The position numbers were made by a program, and so were the translations under genes. A model generated the notes under the pieces. The model was not told the origin of the DNA. It did no database searches and saw only the letters and a list, made by a program, of their open reading frames with translations. From NCBI GenBank assembly GCA_016219985.1, contig JACRJO010000032.1:434001-498000 (forward strand): a stretch of 64,000 nt of DNA, in the 5' to 3' direction. Shown one piece after another: positions 1 to 8,599 of this stretch. Origin of the DNA: Sphingobacteriales bacterium (GTDB lineage: Bacteria; Bacteroidota; Bacteroidia; Chitinophagales; Chitinophagaceae). How positions within the stretch are numbered: position 1 is the first letter of the stretch; the number at the start of each line of letters is the position of its first letter.

Positions 1-914
1 ACGGTGACACGGCCATTTTCTTTGGCCTGAGCGGTACTGGTAAAACCACTTTAAGCGCCGACCCCAACCGCAAACTGATCGGGGATGACGAACATGCCTG
101 GACCCGGGATACTATTTTCAATTTTGAAGGAGGATGCTATGCAAAGACCATCAACCTCACAGAAGAAAAAGAACCGGAAATTTTCAATGCCATCCGCCCC
201 GGCGCCCTGGTGGAGAATACCGGCTTCTTCGCCGGAACCAACCGGATCAATTTTGAGGATGGCTCCATTACCGAGAATACAAGGGTGTCTTATCCCCTGC
301 ATTATATCAGCAATGCCCTGGAACCTTCTGTAGGAGGCCTGCCCAAAAATATTTTTTTCCTGACCTGCGATGCCTTCGGTGTATTACCACCGGTATCCAA
401 ACTGACACCGGGCCAGGCCATGTACCAGTTCATCTCCGGCTATACCGCCAAGGTTGCAGGTACGGAAGCGGGCGTCACCGAACCCAAACCCACATTCAGC
501 GCCTGCTTTGGCGCTCCCTTCCTTCCGTTGCATCCCGGGAAATATGCCGCGATGCTGGGGAAGAAAATGCAGGAGCATAAAGTAAATGTCTGGATGATCA
601 ATACCGGCTGGACCGGCGGGCCCTATGGTACCGGCAGCCGGATGAAACTGAACTATACCCGGGCCATGATCACGGCGGCACTGAACGGAACACTGAATGA
701 GGCGGAATTTGATGCCGATCCCGTTTTCGGCGTGGCCATTCCGCGGACCTGTCCCGGTGTACCTGCCGAATTGCTGAATCCCCGGAATACCTGGGCCGAT
801 AAAAAAGCCTACGACGAAAAAGCAAAATACCTTGCGGGTTTGTTTGTAAAGAACTTTGCCAGCTACGCGGACGGGGTAACCGAAGAGATACTTGCCGCGG
901 CCCCGAAAGCATAA
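1..914 (+). CDS. pckA: Phosphoenolpyruvate carboxykinase (ATP), 3' part
   Basis: Partial gene: the reading frame enters at the window edge (first full codon at base 3) and about 303 residues are visible, against roughly 530-540 for the family, so the N-terminal two fifths lies outside. The enzyme converts oxaloacetate and ATP to phosphoenolpyruvate and CO2, the first step of gluconeogenesis, in the cytosol. The visible part starts just before the kinase P-loop GLSGTGKTT (fragment residues 8-16), followed by the acidic metal-binding motif LIGDDEHAW and the ENTGFF and FGAPF stretches typical of the ATP-dependent family. A strong terminator follows 30 bp after the stop, so the gene ends its own transcript. 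Identity is secure. Confidence 0.96.
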   Translation, partial: GDTAIFFGLSGTGKTTLSADPNRKLIGDDEHAWTRDTIFNFEGGCYAKTINLTEEKEPEIFNAIRPGALVENTGFFAGTNRINFEDGSITENTRVSYPLHYISNALEPSVGGLPKNIFFLTCDAFGVLPPVSKLTPGQAMYQFISGYTAKVAGTEAGVTEPKPTFSACFGAPFLPLHPGKYAAMLGKKMQEHKVNVWMINTGWTGGPYGTGSRMKLNYTRAMITAALNGTLNEAEFDADPVFGVAIPRTCPGVPAELLNPRNTWADKKAYDEKAKYLAGLFVKNFASYADGVTEEILAAAPKA

Positions 915-943
915 TTATTTTACCGGACGGTTGTTTGAAATTT

Positions 944-970
944 TCCCGGCCCGATGAGGCCGGGATTTTT
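944..970 (+). terminator. Rho-independent terminator of pckA
   Basis: Perfect 8-bp stem TCCCGGCC/GGCCGGGA with a CGATGA loop, followed by a run of T. It lies 30 bp after the pckA stop. Confidence 0.85.
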
Positions 971-1037
971 CATTTTTTAACGAAATAACCAACCGGCCGG
1001 CAAAATTTTTGCCTCCCTGCTCAGTTCAATACAAACG

Positions 1038-1574
1038 ATGAACCGGTTTTTACTCTGCCTCTTATTATTTACTCTTTCCGCCCGGCTGGGAGCCCAGGAT
1101 CCCGGGGAAGACCTGCTGGCCTGGAGCGCTTCCCGCAAACTCAGCTGGGGCGATTATAAAGCAGCTCCCAATCCCGCCAGCGATGCAGCGGCCACCACCA
1201 CCACCTACCTCAGTATCGACTACCATATTTCAGGAAACAATTTCAGTTATACGATCAAATCCTGGTTCTCCCGTACCCTGTCCTGGGGACGTCATAAAAA
1301 CAGTTATATCCTCAGTCATGAACAGGGCCATTTTGATATAGCAGAGATCTATGCCCGTGAGCTGAACCGGCGCATGAGCGAATACCGGTTCGACAGCAAC
1401 ACGTACCGGAAAGAACTGAAAAAGATCTATGAAGAAGTAACGGATGAAAAAGCCGGTCTGCAGGAGCAATATGACCGCGAGACGCAGCACAGCATCAATA
1501 AAGAGAAGCAGGCCGAATGGGAAAAAAAGATCCGCAGGATGCTGGAGGAACTGAAAGACTATGCGGATTACTGA
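1038..1574 (+). CDS. Exported DUF922-like putative zinc peptidase
   Basis: 178-residue protein with a clear signal peptide (hydrophobic residues 3-14, cleavage probably after LGAQ at 17-20). Residues 94-98 read HEQGH, a zinc-metallopeptidase HExxH motif, inside SHEQGHFDIAEIYARE; this helix and the downstream charged coiled region match what I know of the DUF922 family. The C-terminal third (about 115-178) is strongly charged and helical. Function is unknown; a periplasmic peptidase is an inference from the motif only. The last 7 bases overlap the 3' end of the convergent gene on the other strand. No second zinc ligand could be assigned with certainty. Confidence 0.8.
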   Translation: MNRFLLCLLLFTLSARLGAQDPGEDLLAWSASRKLSWGDYKAAPNPASDAAATTTTYLSIDYHISGNNFSYTIKSWFSRTLSWGRHKNSYILSHEQGHFDIAEIYARELNRRMSEYRFDSNTYRKELKKIYEEVTDEKAGLQEQYDRETQHSINKEKQAEWEKKIRRMLEELKDYADY

Positions 1575-2149
1575 TCCTTGCGGTACAGGTCATTGCCCAG
1601 CCAGGCCTGGTAATGTGCCAGCAATTCCACGAATGTTTCCATATCTCTTTCCCGCACCAGCACCTGTGAACCCGGAACGGCGAGGTCAAAATTTTTGTAG
1701 CGGCGATAGATCTGCAGATCCCAGTGTCCCGGGTTAGCAGGCCGGTTCTCCATGGAGAAAACAGTCAGCCCGGGTGTTACATAGTGATATTTCTGAACCG
1801 ATGTGATACCCTTTTCATTGATCACCTGGTACATTTTTTCCAGCGCTTTTACCAGTTGCCCCAGGTCCTCCACATCCACCTGCGTGCTGTACGTGGGGAA
1901 ACGCAAATTGCCCAGTACAGTTCCGGTGGTAAAACATAGCACTCTTCGTTTTTCTCCCGTGTTCAGTTCAGAGGCGGTAAGCACCCCGATGTCGGTATTG
2001 CCCGCCTGGCCGATCGTATCGGTGCCGATATTCACCCAGGAGCCGGGGCGCAGCATCAGTTCCTGTAAGCGGCTATTGGCATAACTGCTGTCCACCTGGG
2101 CAAAGCAGCTGAAAGGAAGGAGCATAAAAAAAACCTGCAGTGTTCTCAT
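1568..2149 (-). CDS. Exported protein of unknown function
   Basis: 193-residue protein with a signal peptide (MRTLQVFFMLLPFSCFAQ). I do not recognise a family. The body is a mixed alpha/beta sequence without cysteine pairs or obvious catalytic motifs; residues around 35-140 look beta-rich and the C-terminal 60 residues contain an RRY/RERDME segment. It is transcribed away from the deoxynucleoside kinase promoter region and runs convergently into the upstream DUF922-like gene, overlapping it by 7 bases, so the two genes share a 3' end. No terminator hairpin separates them. Periplasmic or outer-membrane associated by inference from the signal peptide. Confidence 0.7.
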   Translation of the reverse strand: MRTLQVFFMLLPFSCFAQVDSSYANSRLQELMLRPGSWVNIGTDTIGQAGNTDIGVLTASELNTGEKRRVLCFTTGTVLGNLRFPTYSTQVDVEDLGQLVKALEKMYQVINEKGITSVQKYHYVTPGLTVFSMENRPANPGHWDLQIYRRYKNFDLAVPGSQVLVRERDMETFVELLAHYQAWLGNDLYRKDQ

Positions 2150-2195
2150 AAGATGAAGTTTACTGCAAGTTAGTAGCGAAAAGCTTTATACCGTG

Positions 2196-2831
2196 TTAAA
2201 AAAGGCCGTAGAGTTCCGCATCCACTTTGCGGATGATCTCCCCTAAATCCTCTTCGCGTTCGGCGAACTTGTTTTTATCCACGTCGATGATCAGCAACTT
2301 ACCTTCTTTGTAATCACCGATCCACTTATTATAGTATTCGTTCAGTTTTTTCAGGTAATCGAGGCGGATATTTTCTTCGTATTCCCGTCCTCTTTTCTGG
2401 ATCTGGCCCACGAGGGTGGGAACGGAAGCATTCAGGTAGATCAGCAGGTCGGGCGGCTGTACCAGGGTTTTTAAGGTCTGGAAAAAATGAAAATAATTAT
2501 CGAAATCCCGTTTGCTCATCAGGCCCATTTCGTGCAGGTTGGGGGCGAAGATATTGGCATCCTCGTAGATGGTGCGGTCCTGGATCACAGTTTCGGTTCC
2601 CTTCTGGATTTCCACTAACTGGCGGAGACGGCTGTTCAGGAAAAAGATCTGCAGGTTAAAACTCCAGCGGGGCATGTCCTCGTAAAAATCCATAAGGTAG
2701 GGATTGTGGTCCACGTCCTCGAAGTTGGGAATCCATTTATAATGCTTGCTCAGCATTTCGGTCAGCGTCGTTTTGCCAGCGCCGATATTTCCTGCAACGG
2801 CGATATGTTTTGGTTTCTTTGCTTTTGCCAT
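2196..2831 (-). CDS. Deoxynucleoside kinase family protein
   Basis: A P-loop kinase of the deoxynucleoside kinase family (dGK/dAK-like), which phosphorylates deoxynucleosides for nucleotide salvage. Counting from the chosen start, the P-loop GNIGAGKTT is at residues 14-22, the catalytic acidic/arginine segment QDRTIYED follows near residue 85, and the lid RGREYEE is near 145. The frame is open for another 26 codons upstream (to 2909), but that extension is not conserved-looking and the start at MAKAKKPKH places the P-loop at the position usual for the family, so 211 residues is preferred. It lies 88 bp downstream of trpS on the same strand and may be cotranscribed with it. Substrate preference cannot be read from the sequence. 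Confidence 0.88.
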   Translation of the reverse strand: MAKAKKPKHIAVAGNIGAGKTTLTEMLSKHYKWIPNFEDVDHNPYLMDFYEDMPRWSFNLQIFFLNSRLRQLVEIQKGTETVIQDRTIYEDANIFAPNLHEMGLMSKRDFDNYFHFFQTLKTLVQPPDLLIYLNASVPTLVGQIQKRGREYEENIRLDYLKKLNEYYNKWIGDYKEGKLLIIDVDKNKFAEREEDLGEIIRKVDAELYGLF

Positions 2832-2919
2832 AACTTGATAATTCCGGATAAAAAATTCCCGAAGGGAGGGTTTCAAAGTAAGCCCTTTTTCGGAAATTGG
2901 GATGGCCAATCCGGGTTTT

Positions 2920-3924
2920 TTAAAAATAATTCAATCCCACTGCTTCCCGCACCAGTTCCATGGTGGCCCGGGCGCTTTTACGGGCTTTTTCGGCTCCCAA
3001 TTCCATCACTTCTTTCAGGTAGCCAGGGTTATTGAGGATCGCTTCGGCTTTTTCGCGGATGGGTGAAATGAAACGGACCATATCTTCGGCCAGCTGTTTT
3101 TTCATATCGCCGTACCGGATCGTACAGCCATCGTAATCGGCTTCAAATTTCCGGATCACAGCTTCTTCACTGACCAGTTTCATAAGCAGGAAAATATTTT
3201 CGATATAGTCAGGTTTGGGACTGTTGGGTTCAGTGGGGCCGCTGTCGGTCTTGGCCTTCATTACTTTTTTCCGGATGAGTTCATCCCCATCCGATAAGTA
3301 TAATGTGGCCAGTTGATTTTCACTTTTGCTCATTTTACCGGCCCCGTCCAGGCTGGGGACTTTTACCAGGTCGTCCCCATAGTTATAGGCGACGGGCTCC
3401 GGAAAAATTTCACCATAGCGGTGATTGAAGCGGTTGGCAAAGTTCCGGGCCATTTCCAGGTGCTGCTCCTGGTCCTTCCCCACCGGCACATAGCTGGCCC
3501 GGTGCAGGAGGATATCAGCTGTTTGCAATACCGGGTAGGTCAGCAGGCCGGCATTGATATTATCCGGCTGAAGACGGGCTTTATCTTTAAAGGTGGTGGT
3601 CTTTTCCAGCTCGCCTTTATAGGCCAGCATATTCAGGTATAAATAGAGCTCAGCCGTTTCGTGGATATGGCTCTGGCAGTAGAGGGCCACTTTTTCGGGG
3701 TTGAGCCCGCAGGCGATATTTTCCGACAGCACCCGGTGCACATTGGCCTTCAGTTCTTTTGTATCGGGGTGGGTGGTCAGGGAATGCAGGTCGGCCACCA
3801 TAAAATAGCAATCAAATTCCTCCTGCATCCGTACATAGTTCCGTACCGCCCCGAAATAACTGCCGAGGTGTAAAAAACCCGTGGGGCGGATGCCACTCAT
3901 AACGATCTCTTTCTTTGCTGCCAT
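2920..3924 (-). CDS. trpS: Tryptophanyl-tRNA synthetase
   Basis: 334 residues, the usual bacterial length. Class I synthetase signatures are both present: HLGS at residues 19-22 (HIGH variant) and KMSKS at 197-201, with the tryptophan-pocket segments between. It charges tRNA-Trp with tryptophan in the cytosol. The gene is divergent from gatC across a 106-bp spacer. A TATCTTCG box ends only 7 bp before the start codon, so the mRNA may be nearly leaderless. The deoxynucleoside kinase follows on the same strand. Identity is secure. Confidence 0.97.
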   Translation of the reverse strand: MAAKKEIVMSGIRPTGFLHLGSYFGAVRNYVRMQEEFDCYFMVADLHSLTTHPDTKELKANVHRVLSENIACGLNPEKVALYCQSHIHETAELYLYLNMLAYKGELEKTTTFKDKARLQPDNINAGLLTYPVLQTADILLHRASYVPVGKDQEQHLEMARNFANRFNHRYGEIFPEPVAYNYGDDLVKVPSLDGAGKMSKSENQLATLYLSDGDELIRKKVMKAKTDSGPTEPNSPKPDYIENIFLLMKLVSEEAVIRKFEADYDGCTIRYGDMKKQLAEDMVRFISPIREKAEAILNNPGYLKEVMELGAEKARKSARATMELVREAVGLNYF

Positions 3925-3931
3925 AGGGCGG

Positions 3932-3939
3932 CGAAGATA
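3932..3939 (-). promoter_or_regulatory. Predicted -7 box of trpS
   Basis: TATCTTCG on the minus strand, one base from the Bacteroidota consensus TAnnTTTG, 7 bp upstream of the trpS ATG. No convincing -33 TTTG was found at 19-20 nt. The position implies a very short or absent 5' leader. Confidence 0.45.
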
Positions 3940-4017
3940 AGAATTAGTCCCGAGTTCCCTTCGCCCGGAAGGACTTACCGCTAATAAAACTCATAGCCCT
4001 GACTCGGCCGTCCTGAT

Positions 4018-4025
4018 TATCTTTG
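4018..4025 (+). promoter_or_regulatory. Predicted -7 box of gatC
   Basis: TATCTTTG matches the Bacteroidota -7 consensus TAnnTTTG and ends 5 bp before the gatC ATG, so transcription would begin at or next to the start codon. The -33 element is not obvious. Confidence 0.5.
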
Positions 4026-4030
4026 TCCCC

Positions 4031-4321
4031 ATGGAAGTCAACGATCAGTTAGTGGATAAACTGGCCCACCTGTCCCGCCTGCAGTTTAATGAGACCGATA
4101 AAGCCGCGATCAAAAATGACCTGCAGCGGATGATCGGTTTCGTGGAAAAACTGAATGAACTGGACCTGGCAGGGGTGGAACCCCTGCTGCACATGAGCGG
4201 GGAGGTGAATGTGCTGCGCGAAGATGAGATCAGGGGGTCGGTGAGCCGGGAGGAGGCATTGAAAAATGCACCCCTGCACGACGAACAATTTTTTAAGGTT
4301 CCCAAAGTGATAAAAAAATAA
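4031..4321 (+). CDS. gatC: Asp/Glu-tRNA(Asn/Gln) amidotransferase subunit C
   Basis: 96 residues, the usual length of GatC. The small subunit stabilises the GatAB core, which converts misacylated Glu-tRNA(Gln) or Asp-tRNA(Asn) to the amidated form. Recognisable features are the N-terminal helix with LAHLSRLQF, the central VEKLNELDL and the VEPLLHM segment, then the C-terminal LREDE and FFKVPKVI. gatA is found 16.5 kb away at 20825 on the same strand; gatB is not in this window. The next gene, an ABC ATPase, begins 1 bp after the stop codon, so the two are probably cotranscribed although unrelated in function. Confidence 0.93.
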   Translation: MEVNDQLVDKLAHLSRLQFNETDKAAIKNDLQRMIGFVEKLNELDLAGVEPLLHMSGEVNVLREDEIRGSVSREEALKNAPLHDEQFFKVPKVIKK

Positions 4322-4322
4322 T

Positions 4323-5039
4323 ATGGCACAGGGTATCATCCATCTCGAAAGTATTCACAAAAGTTATTTCATGGGGAAACAGGCTTTGCCTGTGCTGAAA
4401 GGCATTTCGCTGGATATTTACAAAAATGAATACGTCGCGCTGATGGGACCCTCCGGTTCCGGTAAAAGCACCCTGATGAATATCCTGGGATGCCTTGATA
4501 CCCCCACCGGCGGCCGCTATGTACTGAATGGAAACGATGTCAGCACCATGACCGACAATTCACTCGCCGAGGTCAGAAATAAAGAGATCGGTTTTGTTTT
4601 CCAGCAATTCAACCTGCTGCCGCGTTTAACCGCGGCGGAGAATGTGGCCCTGCCGCTCGTGTATGCGGGGATGAACCGGAAACAACGCACGGAAAAAGCC
4701 ATGCAGGTCCTGGAAATGGTGGGACTTACCGACAGGAGCCATCACAAGCCCAACGAATTATCCGGGGGGCAATGCCAGCGGGTAGCGATCGCCCGGGCGC
4801 TGGTGAATGATCCTTCCATCATCCTGGCGGACGAACCCACCGGTAACCTTGACACCAAGACTTCTTATGAGATCATGGAGATCTTCAATACCATCCACAG
4901 CAACGGCAACACGATCGTGCTCGTTACCCACGAGGAAGATATTGCCAACCATGCCCACCGGATCGTACGCCTGCGCGACGGGCTGGTGGAGACCGACAAG
5001 AAGAATGAACATGCCGGTCAGTACTTACACCATTCGTGA
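4323..5039 (+). CDS. MacB/LolD-type ABC transporter ATP-binding protein
   Basis: 238 residues with Walker [10 protein letters not shown] (42-50), signature LSGGQ (146-150), Walker B IILADE (166-171) and the switch histidine in LVTHEED. The sequence belongs to the LolD/MacB/FtsE branch, which works with FtsX-fold permeases to move lipoproteins, peptides or drugs by mechanotransmission rather than classic transport. No permease is adjacent: the gene sits between gatC and the cobalamin adenosyltransferase. A FtsX/LolE-like permease is present at 62429 but a partnership is only a possibility. The C-terminal 20 residues are a charged tail. Confidence 0.9.
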   Translation: MAQGIIHLESIHKSYFMGKQALPVLKGISLDIYKNEYVALMGPSGSGKSTLMNILGCLDTPTGGRYVLNGNDVSTMTDNSLAEVRNKEIGFVFQQFNLLPRLTAAENVALPLVYAGMNRKQRTEKAMQVLEMVGLTDRSHHKPNELSGGQCQRVAIARALVNDPSIILADEPTGNLDTKTSYEIMEIFNTIHSNGNTIVLVTHEEDIANHAHRIVRLRDGLVETDKKNEHAGQYLHHS

Positions 5040-5102
5040 ATAAAATAACCCGGTGCAGAACATTTCTTTCCGGAACTTTGTTGAGAAGCCAATTCAACCA
5101 AC

Positions 5103-5666
5103 ATGGCAACCAGGATATACACCAAAACCGGGGACAGGGGTTCCACTTCACTGATCGGCGGAACCAGGGTTTCCAAATCACACCTGCGCATAGAAGCATA
5201 CGGCACCGTAGATGAACTGAATTCGCATATCGGGCTTTGCCGCGATCTGCTCCCGGATGAGCCCGGACGCATGACCCTGCACGAAATACAGGACCGATTG
5301 TTTACGATTGGATCTTCCCTGGCCTGCGATCCCTCCAAAGGATCAAAGATGCAGTTGCCGGACCTGGATGAACGCGATGTGGAATGGCTGGAAAAAGAAA
5401 TAGACCGGATGAATGAACAGCTTCCCGAAATGAAGAGTTTTATTTTACCCGGGGGGCATGCTATCGTTTCCCAGTTGCATATTGCCCGCTGTGTGGCCCG
5501 CCGCGCTGAACGCTGTTGTGTACGGCTCGAACCGGGACAGGCAGAAACAGATCTCCTCCCGCTCAAATACCTGAACCGCCTGAGCGATTATCTTTTTATT
5601 TTAAGCCGGTACACCGGTATGCAGCTGAATGCCGCTGAAATTCCCTGGAAGCCCAGGGTCCGGTAA
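5103..5666 (+). CDS. Cob(I)alamin adenosyltransferase, PduO type
   Basis: 187 residues. The enzyme transfers the adenosyl group of ATP to cob(I)alamin, giving adenosylcobalamin. Family marks are the N-terminal ATP-binding TKTGDRGSTSL (residues 7-17), the EAYGTVDELNSHIG helix (31-44) and the ARCVARRAER helix near 130. All are intact. The likely in-window consumer of the cofactor is the B12-dependent ribonucleotide reductase at 44057. The gene follows the ABC ATPase by 63 bp and runs convergently into the second ABC ATPase gene with a 10-bp gap. A CCGGAACTTTG stretch about 25 bp upstream may be its -7 region. Confidence 0.93.
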   Translation: MATRIYTKTGDRGSTSLIGGTRVSKSHLRIEAYGTVDELNSHIGLCRDLLPDEPGRMTLHEIQDRLFTIGSSLACDPSKGSKMQLPDLDERDVEWLEKEIDRMNEQLPEMKSFILPGGHAIVSQLHIARCVARRAERCCVRLEPGQAETDLLPLKYLNRLSDYLFILSRYTGMQLNAAEIPWKPRVR

Positions 5667-5676
5667 CCAGGGCTGT

Positions 5677-6330
5677 TTATTGCACGATCTTCCCATCCTT
5701 CATGTGCAGGACCCGGTCACTCAGCAGGGCGAGTTCTTCGTTGTGGGTTACAATGAGGAAAGTTTGGGAGAACTGGTCGCGCAGGTCAAAGAACAACTGG
5801 TGTAATTCTTTGGCATTGGCGGAATCCAGGTTGCCGGTGGGCTCGTCTGCAAAAATAATATCCGGTTTATTGATCAGGGCCCTGGCCACCGCCACGCGTT
5901 GCTGTTCGCCGCCCGAGAGCTGGTTGGGTTTATTATCCAGCCGCTGGCTGAGACCCAGTAATTGCAATAATTTTTCCGCCTCCCCTTTTACTTCATTCTT
6001 TTTACGGCCGGCCAGCCAGCCGGGGATACATACATTTTCGAGGGCAGAAAACTCGGGCAACAGGTGATGGAACTGGAAGACAAAGCCGATATTTTTATTC
6101 CGGAAAGCCGCCATTTTTTTACCGGACAGGGCATTGAGTAATACATTATTCATCCGCACTTCTCCCATATCCGCCTTGTCCAGGGTACCGAGAATATGCA
6201 GCAGTGTACTCTTGCCCGAACCGGAAGGACCTACGATTGAAACCACTTCTCCCTTGCTGATTTCCACATCCACTCCTTTCAAAACTTCCACTGTTCCATA
6301 CCGTTTATATATGTTTTTCCCGCTAATCAT
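5677..6330 (-). CDS. lolD: LolD-like ABC transporter ATP-binding protein
   Basis: 217 residues, close to the usual LolD length. Walker [10 protein letters not shown] is at 34-42, the signature LSGGEQQRVAVARA begins at 138, and Walker [14 protein letters not shown] follows. The FQFHHLLPEFSALENV segment is typical of LolD, the ATPase that with the LolC/E permease releases lipoproteins from the inner membrane. It is the second such ATPase within 1.5 kb and, like the first, has no permease next to it. The FtsX-fold protein at 62429 could be its partner, which is inference. The assignment to LolD rather than a MacB paralogue is likely but not certain. Confidence 0.85.
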   Translation of the reverse strand: MISGKNIYKRYGTVEVLKGVDVEISKGEVVSIVGPSGSGKSTLLHILGTLDKADMGEVRMNNVLLNALSGKKMAAFRNKNIGFVFQFHHLLPEFSALENVCIPGWLAGRKKNEVKGEAEKLLQLLGLSQRLDNKPNQLSGGEQQRVAVARALINKPDIIFADEPTGNLDSANAKELHQLFFDLRDQFSQTFLIVTHNEELALLSDRVLHMKDGKIVQ

Positions 6331-6429
6331 TCATCAAATATCGCAAATAACAGGGGCCGGCAAAAAACTACGGGCGGCAGCCGGCCCGGATTTTAGGATT
6401 TTCTTTAAAAAACCGTTTACAACTAAGGA

Positions 6430-6460
6430 TTTGGAAAATTCGCTAATACAACTACATTTG
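6430..6460 (+). promoter_or_regulatory. Sigma-A type promoter of the DUF2795-like gene
   Basis: TTTG at 6430-6433, a 19-bp spacer, then TACATTTG at 6453-6460: a full match to the Bacteroidota housekeeping promoter. Transcription would start near 6466, leaving a leader of about 100 nt before the start codon at 6566. Confidence 0.75.
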
Positions 6461-6565
6461 CGGAAAATTAGGGGGTACTCCGGCGAAACCCGGGGCCCAA
6501 AATACACCCGGCCGCGTCGCAACGGGGCGGGCTGGCGGAAATCAAAAAACAAAAACCCTGAGAAG

Positions 6566-6787
6566 ATGTTTTGGACATTAGAATTAGCTTCGTACCTGGA
6601 AGATGCGCCCTGGCCGGCCACCAAAGATGAACTGATCGATTATTCTATCCGTTCCGGCGCCCCTATTGAAGTGGTGGAAAACCTGCAGGAACTGGAGGAT
6701 GAAGGCGATGTGTACGAAACCATCGAGGATATCTGGCCGGACTATCCCACCCAGGATGACTTCCTCTTTAATGAAGACGAGTATTAA
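6566..6787 (+). CDS. Small DUF2795-like protein
   Basis: 73 residues starting at ATG 6566. The frame is open far upstream, but the upstream part overlaps the lolD gene and the promoter, and the first Met after the predicted transcription start is this one. The protein is very acidic with two helical halves: MFWTLELASYLEDAPWPATK followed by a segment rich in Glu/Asp that ends DDFLFNEDEY. It resembles the DUF2795 family, small cytosolic proteins of unknown function; this is recognition by pattern, not a search. It has its own promoter and a clear terminator, so it is a stand-alone transcription unit. Confidence 0.8.
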   Translation: MFWTLELASYLEDAPWPATKDELIDYSIRSGAPIEVVENLQELEDEGDVYETIEDIWPDYPTQDDFLFNEDEY

Positions 6788-6807
6788 ACTTAGCTGAAAA
6801 GAAATAC

Positions 6808-6830
6808 AACCCCTTCCGAGGGGTTTTTTT
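6808..6830 (+). terminator. Terminator after the DUF2795-like gene
   Basis: Stem AACCCCT/AGGGGTT with a TCCG tetraloop followed by seven T, 20 bp after the stop. Confidence 0.9.
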
Positions 6831-6848
6831 ATGCCCCCGGGTAACCGG

Positions 6849-8558
6849 TCATTCAATCTTGTATTTTCCCAGGTCGGCCGGATTGGTGATATCGATAAAC
6901 TCTTTCCTGCCCCTGTTTTCTCCGCGGGCGATTTTCAGGAAAATATCGAGTGACTTCCAGTACAGGTGTTCCCGGTTGGTATCCAGCACCAGCAAATGCG
7001 ACATAATAATATTCCCCGCCATTTCCACCAGGCGCCGCGCATGGAAATCCGTGTATTCATTCTGGTTAACTTCCATGACTTTCCCCACCGCTTCTGCATA
7101 TTCATCGGTCATCTCTGCAATATAATTCCGGTAGCCCAGCAATTCGGGCTTTACCTCCCGTTCTTCGTAGGCCCGCATTTGCGCCAGGTAACCACCGGTG
7201 GTCACGCCCCGTACCGCCGCCACCACCTGTAACTGGGTCGTGCCCTCGTAAATACTGGTGATCCGGGCATCCCGGTAGATCCGTTCGATGGGATAATCTT
7301 TCATGAAGCCGGATCCCCCGTGAATCTGCAGGGCATCATAGGCCACCTGGTTACAGATCTCGGAGGAAAGGCCTTTGGACAGGGGGGTGAATATATCTGC
7401 CAGTTTCTGGTAGGACTTTAATTCCGTCCTTTCTTCAGGAGTTAGGGCTCTTTCTTTTGAAATATGCTCGTACGCTTTGTACACATCCACAAAGCGGGCT
7501 GTTTCATACAAGAGAGAACGGATCGCATCCACTTTCGCTTTCATCCGGGAGATCATCTCATAAACAGCCGGAAACTTACTGATGGAACTGCCAAACTGCA
7601 CCCTTTCTTTCGCATAGGCTACTGCCTCGCGCCAGGCGGCATCGGCCACCCCCACTGACTGCGCGGCAATACCCAGGCGGGCTCCGTTCATCAGGGCCAT
7701 CACGTATTTGATCAGCCCGAATTTTCGCTGTCCCACCAGTTCAGCCGGTGCATTCCGGAAAACCAGTTCGCAGGTAGGTGAACCGATGATCCCCAGTTTG
7801 TGTTCGATCCGTCTTACGGTAACCGCGTTGCTGTTGCGGTCGTAGATGAACATGGAGAGCCCGCGGCCATCAGCCGTACCTTCTTCCGAACGGGCAAGCA
7901 CCAGCGAAATATTCCCGTCCCCGTTTGTAATGAACCGTTTCACCCCGTTCAGGTACCACTTACCTTCCACCAGGGAGGCTTTTAGCTGTACGGCCTGCAG
8001 GTCACTGCCGGCGTCCGGTTCTGTCAGGTCCATAGCCGCTGTTTCCCCCGCTGCGATACGGGGCAGGTAGCGTTGTTGTTGTTCTTCATCCGCAAATTCA
8101 TGAATGGTTTCAGCACAGTCCTGCAGGCCCCAGATATTTACAAAGCCCGCATCGGCCCGGGAGACCATATCTGCCGCCATGATATAGGGCACAATAGGAA
8201 AATTGAGGCCCTGGAATTTTCTCGGCAGGGTAATGCCCATCAGGCCGGCTTTTACAATCGCATCCAGGTTTTTTTGGGTGCCAGCAGCATATTGCACATG
8301 CCCGTCCACGAGGTGGGGTCCCTCGGCATCCACACTTTCGGCGTGGGGGGCAATGGTATTGGCACAGATATCCCCCACGATCTCCAGCACCTGGTCATAA
8401 CTGTCCATCGCATCTTCAAAATCAACCGGGGCATATTCGAACTGCTCATGCTCCGTATAATTTCTTTCTTTCAGTCCCACTATTTTTTGCATCAGGGGAT
8501 GGGTGAGATGAAATTTCAGCTCAGCCGTATCCAGATAAAAATTACCCATGTCTTCCAA
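6849..8558 (-). CDS. Acyl-CoA dehydrogenase, long form
   Basis: 569 residues, longer than the roughly 380 of a basic acyl-CoA dehydrogenase because of a C-terminal helical extension of about 100 residues. FAD-dependent alpha,beta-dehydrogenation of an acyl-CoA, passing electrons to ETF. Visible marks: substrate/FAD motif MDLTEPDAGSDL, the ITNGD segment, and IYEGTTQLQ, which carries the usual catalytic glutamate. Last gene of an etfB-etfA-dehydrogenase operon (41-bp gap from etfA), so ETF is its direct electron acceptor. Chain-length specificity cannot be read. The start could equally be the Met three codons further in. Whether it works in fatty-acid degradation or as a reductase with a bifurcating ETF is open. 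Confidence 0.93.
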   Translation of the reverse strand: MEDMGNFYLDTAELKFHLTHPLMQKIVGLKERNYTEHEQFEYAPVDFEDAMDSYDQVLEIVGDICANTIAPHAESVDAEGPHLVDGHVQYAAGTQKNLDAIVKAGLMGITLPRKFQGLNFPIVPYIMAADMVSRADAGFVNIWGLQDCAETIHEFADEEQQQRYLPRIAAGETAAMDLTEPDAGSDLQAVQLKASLVEGKWYLNGVKRFITNGDGNISLVLARSEEGTADGRGLSMFIYDRNSNAVTVRRIEHKLGIIGSPTCELVFRNAPAELVGQRKFGLIKYVMALMNGARLGIAAQSVGVADAAWREAVAYAKERVQFGSSISKFPAVYEMISRMKAKVDAIRSLLYETARFVDVYKAYEHISKERALTPEERTELKSYQKLADIFTPLSKGLSSEICNQVAYDALQIHGGSGFMKDYPIERIYRDARITSIYEGTTQLQVVAAVRGVTTGGYLAQMRAYEEREVKPELLGYRNYIAEMTDEYAEAVGKVMEVNQNEYTDFHARRLVEMAGNIIMSHLLVLDTNREHLYWKSLDIFLKIARGENRGRKEFIDITNPADLGKYKIE

Positions 8559-8599
8559 TTTATAAATAAACGATCGGCCCGGGAATCAAACACCCCTGC

